This document shows positions 10,561 to 20,379 of a stretch of DNA of 64,000 bases, piece by piece. The translations under genes were made by a program, and so were the position numbers. Numbering within the stretch: position 1 is the first letter of the stretch; every line of letters starts with the position of its first letter. This stretch comes from Histomonas meleagridis (Eukaryota; Parabasalia; Tritrichomonadida; Dientamoebidae): contig WSYJ01000175.1 in the NCBI GenBank assembly GCA_020186115.1, forward strand, positions 62,001 to 126,000. The letters run 5' to 3'. Under the pieces are notes generated by a model. The model was given only the letters and a program-made list of their open reading frames with translations, did no database searches and was not told where the DNA came from.

Positions 10561-11099
10561 ATTTTCAGGTTTGAGAAGAATGAATAAGTTTTGTTTGTTT
10601 TTTGATCGACAAAGGGCAATTTTTTGTAAACAAAATTGAATACCAATTCGTACCGATAAAAACTTATGTCACTTGTATTTTGAATAAAAATAAATAAGCC
10701 ATATCCAATTTTCCAACCTTATCGTTTGACATATCCTGAAACATTGAATATTAAAAAATTACTTTGTTATTACTAGGAAATTGCATTTCAAAAAATAACT
10801 TTTTAAATAAATACTTGGCCTCTATCATAACAACCTAAATAATTCTGTATTCAACTCTTCGCTGCTGTAATCATAATAAAATTACTCAAACAATTTTTAC
10901 TTAATTAAAATTATAAGAAAAGAAATAATAATAACTTATGCGCATAAGTTTTACTGGTCAATACCAATCCTCAAAAAAACAAATAATTCATGCTAGTATC
11001 ATGAATTATGCACAACATTAACAAATTTTCGATTTAATTAAAATGTTCCCCAAAGCCGCAGCACCAATTGATGTAACCTCTTTCATTGATCAATGTTTT
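10561..11099. other. Intergenic region between gene B and the Hsp70 relic
   Basis: AT-rich and without a coding pattern that I can support. It contains the promoter side of gene B, but no TCA-Y-W initiator is evident within 20 bases of its ATG. Confidence 0.4.
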
Positions 11100-12100
11100 T
11101 TAATATTTATTTTCCATTCAAATATTCCTGCACAATTTCTTGTACTTGCGGAATAAGTGATGAGCCGCATGCTAAAACAATTTCGTCGATTTCGTTCTTT
11201 TCGATTTTTGCATCATTCAAAATATCTTTAATTGGATCAAGTAACTTTTGGAAGATGTCTTTGTTGAGTTCTCCAAATTGTTCGAGTGTAATTGTTTCAA
11301 CAAAATTTTATTCATCAATTTTGATTATTGTTTCATTTGAAAATGAAAGTTCACATTTCGCTCTTTCAAGTCACTAATTAGTTTTGTTGTCATTGTTAAG
11401 TTCTTTCCGATCTTTTTTTTGTATTTATTCGAAAATACAAATATTGATATCATCACCTCCAATTTGTAAATCGCTAAAAGAGAGAATCGTTTTCGAGGAG
11501 CGCTACGCCTAATGTAGTACTACCAAAGTCAAAAATAATAATTTGCTCCTATCGTATTTAGTTATTAATAACATAAGCAATCGCAATGGAAACTGGTTTG
11601 TCGAGACCTAATGATGTTTAAACCTGATAAGGTGCTAGAATTGATTATTGAAATAGGTTGGAATAGTGATAACAGTTTTATTTTGTAGCTTAAGAATAAT
11701 GATGATTTCTTCGGGAGAAAAATGTTGCTGGGTTTAAACATATGGATAACCTTCTTTGCTTTTGGAAGGAAAATTGATTTCGTATTGATTTTGGTCGTCA
11801 TAGGAATGATGTCTTGCATAAAAGTTAACAAAAGAAGTATCATTTTTAGCTAATGAAGTAAATTTTTGACCTGTTTCAACAAATTGTGTGGTTGGCGATA
11901 TAATTGTAGAAAGTTGTTTATGTGCAATAATGGTTTGGTAATTCCAGCGCACAATTAGAACTCGCAGTGATAATTTGATTTGTCGGATTTTCATATTCAT
12001 GTCTTCCACACCAGTTGCAAGTAAATAAATAATGTTTTCAAGTTCCGTGCTTATGGCATTACTGGGATTGAAAATTGCTTAAATAAATTGAATTGATTTA
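11100..12100 (-). pseudogene. Hsp70-family chaperone relic
   Basis: On the minus strand, in shifting frames, pieces appear in the correct Hsp70 order. First is an early ATPase-domain piece (FVETGQKFTSLAKNDTSFVN) near 11,850. Then come SPEEII followed by NKTVITIPTYFNNQF near 11,650-11,730 (family: SPEEI, AVVTVPAYFND). Next are SLGLDKPVSIAIAYV near 11,600 (family: NEPTAAAIAYG) and IFDFGSTTLGVALL near 11,530 (family: FDLGGGTFDVSLL). Last is a piece ending IVLACGSSLIPQVQEIVQEY at about 11,110-11,200 (family: IVLVGGSTRIPKVQ). Several stops and frame changes separate them, and the substrate-binding domain is absent. Phosphate-loop glycines are partly lost. Confidence 0.65.
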
Positions 12101-12420
12101 TCTTCCTACAATTTTACTGACAAATAGATACGATCGAATTTTGATAATTCTGTTCTTGAATTGAAATCCAACTAAGAATAATCTTTATCGGTTCATTTGC
12201 CTATCTTATGACATTTTTTTTGTGGTCTGACAATCATAACGAATGATGAATTGAGGATTTATATTTATTTTGATGCTCATTTTATTAATTTCATACACTA
12301 ACAAAATGTTACAGATTACAACATAAACAAATATTATTAAAAATGTTTTAGTTGGTATGTTCAGATGATTTGATAAAATCATACAATAATTATTGTTGTG
12401 TGCACTTGAATAATTTCTTC

Positions 12421-13287
12421 TTAATCCATTGAAAACATAGCATTATAAATTTCTATTCCTTTTTGACTGCGCAAGAATTGAACAATTTCAGTGTAACCCT
12501 TATCAAATGCTATTTTAATTGCTGTTTTAAATATTGAAAACAAATTCTATTAATAAATTTGAAACCTCGAAATTTCATATCAAATTATAATTAAAATTTT
12601 TAAATATTTTTGAGATTGAGATCAATTCCTTTTTGAGTTGCAAGTAACTTTACTAATTCCATATTTCCATTTTTAACTGCTATTATAAGTGCTGTGTCAA
12701 ATAATCACAATATATATAGTAAAATTAAAAACAATATCTCTATTTTGGTTATTTAATTTTATTTCTTTTTCCTGAACAAGTAATTTTACAACTTCATTAT
12801 GATTATTTTTACAAGCTATAGTTAAGGGAGTATCAAAGAAATAAAATAAATATAAAACTCTAATATATATTAACAAAATTTTTTTGCAAACATCAAAAAA
12901 ATCAAAAAAAGATCTTTTGGGTTTATTATTATATCTTTTTGCTTTAAAAGTAATTTAACAATCTTAGTATGACCTTTTTCGGCAGCCAAGAAGAGTGCTG
13001 TTTTCAATAATTCCAAAAAATATTGTATTACTAAATTAAATTACATAATCCTTTAAATTTACATCAATTCCTTCTTGACCCAGAAGAAATTTAACAATTT
13101 CATAATTCCCTTTTTTAGATGCAATTGTTAGTGCTGTCGAAAATAATTTATATAATTATCAAATAATTATTGAGAACCCAAAAATTTCAAAATGAAATGT
13201 TTCTTCTTGATCATTAATATTTTCTGATTGAAAGATATACTTTAAAACCTCAAAATAACCTTTTTTACATGCAGTGCGAATAGCATT
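12421..13287 (-). repeat. Gene C ankyrin cassette array with cap cassette
   Basis: Minus-strand cassettes start at 13287, 13137, 13002, 12831, 12695 and 12525. Sequences include TALFLAAEKGHTKIVKLLLK and TALIIAVKNGNMELVKLLAT. The final cap reads TAIKIAFDKGYTEIVQFLRS and ends FSMD-stop at 12421-12423. Starts are 150, 135, 171, 136 and 170 bp apart. The cassettes are far more diverged from each other than in genes D and F, yet each stays open in its own frame. Confidence 0.7.
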
Positions 13288-13319
13288 TTGAAAAACATTA
13301 AAAAAACACCACAAAGTAT

Positions 13320-14568
13320 TCACATTAAACAAATTATAATAATTATAAACATCAAACAATTCAAAAAAATATTTTTTTCTTTAACACTTACACCTTTATG
13401 TTCAAAAAGAAATTTAAAAAGCTCAATATTATCAGACTCTGCAGAATATGATAAAATAACATTTGGGACATGATTATTTTGAATTAAATATTTGGTAAGG
13501 AAAAAATTTCCATTTTTTGCTGATTCCTGAATAAGTTTCGAATTAATTTTCATTTTTTCTTCTTCCAAATATTTAAAAAGTATATAATTACTATGTTGAA
13601 TACATTTCATTCCTAATGCTGTAAAATCTTTGATTTCAATGTGCTTATCATAAAAATAATGAAATACATCATTTCGATGAAATTCAATTGCTGTTTCATA
13701 TACTTCACTTAATGATGAATTATTTTTTTCACAACTTTGAATAATTTCTTCATTTCCACCTGCTACAGCGAATTTACATGTGTTTTCTACATTTGCATTA
13801 TTCATAATTAAATATTTAAAACATTTAACTGCTGAAAAAAATGCTGCATAATCAATTAATGAAACATTTTCTTGATTAATAAATGAACATCTTTCATAAA
13901 GTGATGGTTCAATTGTTTGATTAAAATCAAAATCCTTTTGTGATGATATTTCTTGAAGTTTTTCGATTTCATCATTTCGAATGATTTTTGCAATTTCGTT
14001 TGGATTATGTCCTTCTTTAATTAATTGTTTATGAAGTTCCCAATCATTCTTTGATATATTATCAATATTTTTAACAAAAAAGGTATCAAATGGATTCGAT
14101 GATATTAATTCATCAATTTGCTTTTTTGTTTTATAATGTGAAAAATATAATGTCCTTTTTGTTTTTAATGAAATATTGTTCAATTAATCCTCGCTTAATC
14201 ATTTTTTCAAGAAGGTAATATGATTCTTGAGATTCTAATTTCAAAAGATATTTACTTAAAATCGAAATTAATTGATCATTTTCCTCTTTGCTCATAAGTG
14301 AAACAATAAAATTAATAAAAAGACCTGGCTTTTTCAGACTTGATACAAATGAAGAATAAATAAGTTTGCATAAAACAAGATTCAAAGAATAGGGCGAATC
14401 AGGTTCTGATTTGTATAAGTTAGTGATTGATTCAATTGAAGCATCAAAGTTTTTTTCATTTAAATTAAAAATAATTTGCTCTAATAACTCTAAAAGTTGC
14501 TCTTCACCTGGTGCATTTGGTCGGCTTTTGGTTTGATGCTTTTTGCGCCTCATTAAAATTTTGTTCAA
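13320..14568 (-). CDS. Ankyrin gene C, amino-terminal part with one frameshift
   Basis: Two overlapping minus-strand frames, 14568-14131 and 14183-13320, together make one family member. The first ends in LIEQYFIKNKKDI and the second resumes with YFSHYKTKKQ, where the intact paralogues read straight through. The break lies in an A-rich stretch (AAAAACAAAAAGG) near 14150-14165, consistent with a one-base indel. The second frame carries the family block (ELHKQLIKEGHNPNE, EKLQEISSQKDFDFNQ, SLYERCSF, LIDYAAFFSAVKCFKYL) and ends at FLFEHKGVSVKEKNI before spacer DNA. It could be a pseudogene, a polymorphic run or a sequencing error. The array at 12421-13287 continues it. Confidence 0.7.
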
Positions 14569-14757
14569 ACAGACTTAAAAATTTCAGAAAAATTTTAAAA
14601 TTTCGAAATTACAATTTGAAGAAAACCTAAAACAATATAATACTCATATGCATTGTCAAATTTTTTACTAATTAATTATAACATAATTAAGTCTAATTTG
14701 TAGCTGCATCAGCAAAGAAACAGCTTAAAAATGTTAGCTCTAAAATTCCTAACTTCT

Positions 14758-15078
14758 TTATTCTACTACAACATTATTTTGTAATTGCTGGTATGTTTCA
14801 AAAATAGCTTTTTGTTGATGTTTAACCTCGAAACGTTCAGTTGCTTCCATTGGAGCAGTTGCTTCTGCAATTTCACAATACTTTCCGAGCTGGTCAAGAG
14901 GAATTACGAAATGTGGTGCAGATTCAAGTAAGTTCTTTAATGTTTGAATTCCTTCTTGAAATTTTAAATTTTCATTATTTAATCTATCAATTGTTTGACA
15001 AAAAAAATTTTGTTCAGGCTGAAAATTGCATTCTGCTAAAAGATTGTTTAATTCGGCTTCATCTAAATCGCCTTCCAT
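14758..15078 (-). CDS. Small acidic coiled-coil protein, 106 residues
   Basis: Not recognised by family. The start MEGDLDEAELNNLLAECNF is acidic. The middle is helical, with heptad-like leucines (IDRLNNENLKFQEGIQTLKN), and the end is Gln-rich (FETYQQLQNNVVVE). It is intact and ends with a TAG near TTCTTTATTC. Its ATG is 59 bp from the ATG of the divergent gene at 15138, so the two probably share a bidirectional promoter. Both are small coiled-coil proteins, which suggests, without proving, parts of one complex. Confidence 0.6.
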   Translation of the reverse strand: MEGDLDEAELNNLLAECNFQPEQNFFCQTIDRLNNENLKFQEGIQTLKNLLESAPHFVIPLDQLGKYCEIAEATAPMEATERFEVKHQQKAIFETYQQLQNNVVVE

Positions 15079-15137
15079 TTTTATTACAATTCGGTTTTGT
15101 TTTCAGATAACATTTCTCAATTAACGTACAAAATTTG

Positions 15138-15509
15138 ATGTTAACTGATTTTGAAAATGTCTTAATTACTCAATCATTAGAGCAAAAATCAAGGGAGCTT
15201 TATGTTCGATCTCAGTTATTTGAAGAAAATTTCCAAGAAAGAGAATTTTTTAATGATAATGCAAATCAAGAATCATCAGATATTCGAATACAGGAAATAC
15301 GACAAAGGATTTCAATTTTAAAGGAGAAAATTGAAAATACAAGGCGACAAAGGAAAAAAGTCATAGATGATGGAATTAAACAGATACGTCATCTTCAATC
15401 AATCCTAAAACATCAGCAACAAATCTGTTCCCAAGACATTTCTTTACTTCAAAAGGAAGAAATGGATTTTTCGACGCAATTTATTACCACTGTACAAAAT
15501 TCCAAATGA
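15138..15509 (+). CDS. Small coiled-coil protein, 123 residues
   Basis: The ATG at 15138 is chosen over an in-frame TTG three bases earlier. Most of the protein is helical with strong heptad character (RIQEIRQRISILKEKIENTR, then a Lys/Arg-rich run and IRHLQSILKHQQQICSQDI). No membrane span or signal. AACGTAC lies 15 bp upstream of the start. It is divergent from the coiled-coil gene at 14758-15078. The family is not recognised; kinetochore, cytoskeletal or vesicle-coat subunits would all fit this size and shape. Confidence 0.65.
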   Translation: MLTDFENVLITQSLEQKSRELYVRSQLFEENFQEREFFNDNANQESSDIRIQEIRQRISILKEKIENTRRQRKKVIDDGIKQIRHLQSILKHQQQICSQDISLLQKEEMDFSTQFITTVQNSK

Positions 15510-15646
15510 AATTACAATTTACATATAAATAAAAATTTTTTGTATTTTATATTTTTTCTTGTCACAACAAAAACAACAAAAAATATTTTCTAAACATAAT
15601 TTTCATTTATTCTTCAAATGAATCTATATCATTTTATTGAAATAAA

Positions 15647-17137
15647 TCACGTTGCGCTAGCGTTCAGTATCTGCACCTGATGTCTCAAGAATTCGACTCT
15701 ATCTGTCAAGTCTCCTTTCTCTTGGTCTGCCAACAACTCCTCGATTCTATCATTTAAGTCGCTATTATTCAAGCACGCCAAGCAGCTTTCGCAGTTACTT
15801 GTGTTATTCATAGCGTAAGCCAAAAACTTAAGAATCGCGTCGACACATCTCACAACAATATATTCGACTTCGCAGCCGAGCATTTCCACAAGTAAATCGA
15901 TAATTTTCTCATTCATTAGATACTGTAAATTCGCGTGATGTGTGAATACGATTACAGTCGCAATGAAAAATGCGGATTCGCGTTTGATCTCAAACGAACT
16001 TATTTCGGAGATATCTAAAACGCGATTGATAAAGTCTAAGTTAACAAGTGGTAATAATAATGGCGGAACTGATTCAATCAAATTAGATAAAACCCAAAAT
16101 ACATCAGAACAATGTTCGCTTTCGATAAATGAGATCAATTTGGGTAAAAGTCCGGATTCTAACATCACATTGATCTGTGATGGCTGTGCAACACTAAGGT
16201 TTCCGATGAGACGAAGCGATGCAGAGACACATAATGGGTTATCTAGAAGTTGGACAACAATTGGAAATAATCCAAGATCAAAAAGATTGTTAACAAGTGA
16301 AGGGAAATCATTGGTCATCTCTACAAAGGATGAAATGATGGAATTGACAGCTGATAGCGAGGAAACGTGAAGCGCTTGGACCATATCTTCAACGGAATCA
16401 AGAAGAATTTCGGGCTCGATGGGCTCTGGATTGGCATAGATACGAAATATGGCATCAGCAGCTGCATTGGTAAGTTCTGGAGTGGTTTCGCTGAGAACAA
16501 TTTTGACTAATAATTTATGGATTTCAAGACATAAGATGGAATTACGACCATAACTTGAATTGTCGGCTACAGTGGCTATTAATCCGATGGTACAGCCGAC
16601 GATTTGTTGATTGTTTGATGATAATAATGATTCAAAAGAAAAACAAAAATTGTCAACAAAAGAGTCAGCGGCTCGACCACAAAGTGGAAATAATGCTGAT
16701 ATTGTCATGATCAATAAAATTATTGTTGGATCTGGATATGTATCAGTTAAACAATTTGCTAAAGTTTCTAAAACAGATTCATTGGTTGCAATAGCATTGA
16801 GCATTCTTGGTGTAGATTTGGCACAGTTAATCAGATTTTGGAATAATTCGTTCATTTCCCTATAATTTCCTTTTGATAATGTGGTAATAATATATTGAGG
16901 ATCAACATATGGAAAACTAGCGAGGTCAGCCATTTTGGGTTTTGCGTTGGCGTTTATAACTTTTCCTGTAATTGAAGAAATTGAGGGTTTATTGATTCTT
17001 CTCAGATTAAGTGTGCGAGAACTTCTTTCGCGCTGAAGTTGGTTTGGATACTGAGAAAGATCACATCCAGATTGACTTAGAGGCTCGAAAGATTCGTACA
17101 TGCCCATATTTTCGATGCTGGATTCTCTCAGGTTCAT
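15647..17137 (-). CDS. Importin-alpha-like armadillo-repeat protein
   Basis: A 496-residue all-helical protein with tandem ARM repeats from about residue 75 to 460. Repeats carry the karyopherin-alpha wording: SSEHC-type helix ends followed by VFWVLSNLIE (family: AAWALSNIA) and IKRESAFFIATVI (family: IKKEAAWAISN). A short basic amino-terminal stretch (RSSRTLNLRRINK) could correspond to a reduced importin-beta-binding region, but a classical IBB is not clear. Known relatives bind nuclear localisation signals and carry cargo with importin beta. The asparagines of the WxxxN ladder are only partly kept, so an ARM scaffold with another job remains possible. Carboxy-terminal codons are richer in CpG than the rest. 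Confidence 0.7.
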   Translation of the reverse strand: MNLRESSIENMGMYESFEPLSQSGCDLSQYPNQLQRERSSRTLNLRRINKPSISSITGKVINANAKPKMADLASFPYVDPQYIITTLSKGNYREMNELFQNLINCAKSTPRMLNAIATNESVLETLANCLTDTYPDPTIILLIMTISALFPLCGRAADSFVDNFCFSFESLLSSNNQQIVGCTIGLIATVADNSSYGRNSILCLEIHKLLVKIVLSETTPELTNAAADAIFRIYANPEPIEPEILLDSVEDMVQALHVSSLSAVNSIISSFVEMTNDFPSLVNNLFDLGLFPIVVQLLDNPLCVSASLRLIGNLSVAQPSQINVMLESGLLPKLISFIESEHCSDVFWVLSNLIESVPPLLLPLVNLDFINRVLDISEISSFEIKRESAFFIATVIVFTHHANLQYLMNEKIIDLLVEMLGCEVEYIVVRCVDAILKFLAYAMNNTSNCESCLACLNNSDLNDRIEELLADQEKGDLTDRVEFLRHQVQILNASAT

Positions 17138-18680
17138 TTCAATTTTAGATGTTTATCTTTTTTAACCAATAGCAGAATTGTATGATGTCATAGAAAAAAA
17201 TGAATAAAACCGCAATCTTCGTTTGAGTGGTTTGAACCATATCATTTTTGGATATGAGGCAAACACAAAACAAGCCTTTGAAAACTTCAATTCTCTTATA
17301 AGAGATATTTAAAGGAACTAACGAGTAAACATCTAATCCAAAAAGTCATTAAAATATATATTTATTGATTTTATATATAAGATATATCTTCTCTAAATAT
17401 TGTTTGATGAAATTATAGATGATGTTTTGTACGAAATAATATAGAATTAGCGCCACCTATATTTTTAAATTAATGATATTGTTTTTACTTCAATTATTTT
17501 GATATATTTACATTATTCCCAATGAAAAATGTTGTTTAACTAAAAGCAGTTTTGGTGGGCAACATTTAACAACTGTGAGATTTTTGCTATAAAGAACTCC
17601 TTAAAAAAGAATAGGACTATTTTTGTTTCTAAAAAATCACATAATAAAAACAAATGTGGTTGTGTTTTACTAAGAATGCATCACATGTATGGTGATTTTG
17701 CAATCCATAATATATTAAAAATAATAAATTCTTTAAAAAAATTTGAAACAGTCACAACTATTTTCAAGGCACTTTACAAAGATGAAGTTAACAATAGAAT
17801 AATGTTACATATGGAATACTGTTTAGTTGGTATCTGCTTTTTGGAAATATAGGCAATATACATAATAAAACCTATATTTTTGCCTGATTCAAACTGCATA
17901 CACATCGTGAGTACACAATTACAAAAGGAGACAAAATTTATCGGTTTTGCACTTTTTTATGCCGATGATAAAAAAGTGACGTTGCTGAATCAATAATGAG
18001 TAAAGTTGTCAACATAACTTCAAGTTAAAACCATTATCTCAATCGAAAAAAAATATAATTCTTGCATGCCTTAACTCTCAATCATTCATATGTCATTATA
18101 CATAAATTGAAATTAATTAGAATCAAAAGTTTTATTTTAAAATACAATGTAAAGCTTTTCGATTTAAATTACATGCATTTTATGAAGCCATTAAATAATT
18201 GGGTTTTAGATAATAGGGAAATTTAAAATCTCGATTTTCTTTTTAAAATTTCAAAGATCTTTTTTATCCGAATTGAAAAAACATATTTTAAAAAAAAACA
18301 AAAGTATTTTTTCTAATAGACCATTAAAAATTCATAAAGTAGACAGGAAGAAGAAGTAAAGTAAGTAACATTGAAACAATTTTTCATTAAAATTAACAAA
18401 GAAGATTTTTTTCAAATATGCTCCCAACGTATGCAATAAATTGAAATCCTATTTGAAAGCAAATGATTTTTTTACTTATAATCCCTAAAAATGGATAAAA
18501 AATTTTTATCCGTACTCCATATTTCTGACATAACTTTTCAGTAATCCAAAATTTGTAGCTGTCAAAAAGTTTGGATTTGATAAAATGCTTTTGAGACATT
18601 TTCCATTATTTTTTTCACTCAAAATTGAATGCATTCTCAAATTTCAAATTGTGTGAATTTTCAAAATCAAATTCACCACA
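17138..18680. other. Long intergenic region with one hairpin
   Basis: AT-rich and without a solid gene. A 68-codon minus-strand ORF at 18393-18599 has no recognisable features and is not annotated. A fragment at about 17,670-17,850 reads HHMYGDFAIHN and later MLHMEYCLVG, faintly like a protein-kinase hinge. A perfect inverted repeat lies at 17950-17978. Confidence 0.4.
17950..17978. repeat. Perfect 11-bp inverted repeat
   Basis: CACTTTTTTAT (17950-17960), loop GCCGATG, then ATAAAAAAGTG (17968-17978). The loop shares GCCGA with the hairpin at 3928-3964, and the arms share the CACTTTTT word seen upstream of several genes. Confidence 0.8.
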
Positions 18681-19829
18681 ATGAGTACACAAAGTGCTCA
18701 CATTGTGATGCGGGCATACAAACAGATTCTTGAGCTAAACATCAACTCGTTAAGTTATATTGGGTCGAAATATCCAATTCCAATATTTGAAGAAGCATTG
18801 ATATTAGAACTCTTAAAAAACACGACAAATTTTCTTCAAAAACAGCCCAACCTCCTTTCCTTACAATCACCAATATATGTTATCGGTGATATTCATGGAA
18901 ATTTATTTGATTTATTAAGAATATTTATTCATACAAAATCCCCTCCAACTTCTCGCTTTTTATTTCTTGGCGATTATGTTGACCGTGGTCAATATTCTGT
19001 TGAGGTTATGACTCTTTTATTTGCGATGCAACTTTTATTTCCACAACATATTTATCTTCTTAGAGGAAATCATGAATTCGAAGCGATAAATGATTTTTAT
19101 GGATTCCATAGTGAATGTATCAATAACTACAAATCTCAAGTCCTTTATGATTCTTTTAATACTGCTTTTGATAATTTACCAATTGCAGCTATTATTGACC
19201 AAAAAATATTCTGCGTTCATGGTGGCCTTTCACCATTACTTACATCTTTCACACAAATTAGCACAATGCCGAAACCTCTCAAATCATATGATTCAGATCT
19301 AGTCTCAGACTTAGTGTGGTCAGATCCCTCCACAGAGAATCCTCGTTATGTACAGTCTCAAAGGGGCACCGGCGTCATGTTTGGCACTGAAGCTGTCAAC
19401 GATTTCTTGGAAACATTTTCATTGAAACACATCATCAGAGCTCACCAATGCGTTCCGATGGGCATTTCGTGCTTCGGAGGCAACAATCTTTACACTGTTT
19501 TCTCCTGTTCGAATTATAGCGAAGGAAATGGAAACAGATGCGGACTCATGTTTGTGTCTCATGACTTGGACGTACAAGTTTTCTCACTCCCTCCGGTTGC
19601 GCAACTCGACAGACGAACTTGTGCGATGGAGAAATACCCTCCGAAAGGATTCACATTAACGATGAAGAAGCCTTCGTTGACAGTGACTTCGAAGAAAATG
19701 AAGTCGATGTCAAATGGAGCGTGCAAAAACTCATCAATGGAAAAGATGTGCTTGTTGACGAGAAATTTGCAACCAAAACAGATCGTTCCAACTCCTCTGA
19801 ACTCAAAAAGAAATGTTTTAGCAAAATAA
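18681..19829 (+). CDS. PP1/PP2A-type serine/threonine protein phosphatase
   Basis: A 382-residue calcineurin-like metallophosphatase that removes phosphate from Ser/Thr with a two-metal centre. All signature motifs are present: GDIHG at about 69-73, GDYVDRG at 97-103, RGNHE at 128-132 and HGG at 180-182. Also present are LVWSDP, the RAHQ histidine region and SCSNY near the end of the core. The core ends near residue 300 and resembles PP1 most. The last roughly 65 residues of this frame are a basic tail without family likeness, while the +1 frame over the same DNA (19619-19867) reads as an acidic, ordinary protein tail. A frameshift near 19610 is therefore possible. The ATG follows TTCACCACA, near an initiator but not an exact match. 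Confidence 0.88.
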   Translation: MSTQSAHIVMRAYKQILELNINSLSYIGSKYPIPIFEEALILELLKNTTNFLQKQPNLLSLQSPIYVIGDIHGNLFDLLRIFIHTKSPPTSRFLFLGDYVDRGQYSVEVMTLLFAMQLLFPQHIYLLRGNHEFEAINDFYGFHSECINNYKSQVLYDSFNTAFDNLPIAAIIDQKIFCVHGGLSPLLTSFTQISTMPKPLKSYDSDLVSDLVWSDPSTENPRYVQSQRGTGVMFGTEAVNDFLETFSLKHIIRAHQCVPMGISCFGGNNLYTVFSCSNYSEGNGNRCGLMFVSHDLDVQVFSLPPVAQLDRRTCAMEKYPPKGFTLTMKKPSLTVTSKKMKSMSNGACKNSSMEKMCLLTRNLQPKQIVPTPLNSKRNVLAK

Positions 19830-20379
19830 ATATAATAAAAAATAATACGGATAACGAATGTTTTTAGTGAGAAAAACGAGAAATTTAAGAAAATGGGAAA
19901 TATGAACAACGATCAAATGTAATTCAATTCCAAACTTTTTCATAGAACATAAAATGCATGATGTTCAATAGGCTTTAAAATATTGCTAAAATTAACTGAT
20001 TCCAAACTTGAGCATACTGAAAATGAATTATATTTAATAGTTATTAATTCCAAAAATGTAATATTTCGTATTGAAGAGCATAAAAGATATAGGATTCCAT
20101 AATTTCTAAATTTGTGCAAAATGAAGTTATCAATGATAAACCAAAATTGATCAAGAATACATAAAAATTATGCATATAAAAGACTGTAAATATCAATATT
20201 ATAAATATAACAATTCACAAAACATGTAATGATCTGTGTATTTATATAAGATAAAACTTAATCATATTTTACTTGAATATTTTATTTTTTCTTTTCTATC
20301 CCAATTATTTTTGTTAATTGAAGCATTGATTTTAAATATTAAAAAATAATTTTAACATATTTATAGATACATACAGTTT
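19830..20379. other. Intergenic region between convergent genes
   Basis: AT-rich, between the 3' ends of the phosphatase and the BEACH gene. The phosphatase stop overlaps TAAA (AAAATAAATA), as expected for trichomonad polyadenylation. No gene is seen. Confidence 0.5.

Noticed and set aside
17670-17850. Possible protein-kinase fragment (MLHMEYCLVG)
   Set aside because: Only a hinge-like phrase is present; no glycine loop, catalytic HRD or DFG could be found.
18393-18599. 68-codon minus-strand ORF next to the phosphatase
   Set aside because: Composition is that of chance AT-rich frames and no motif, partner or promoter element supports it.
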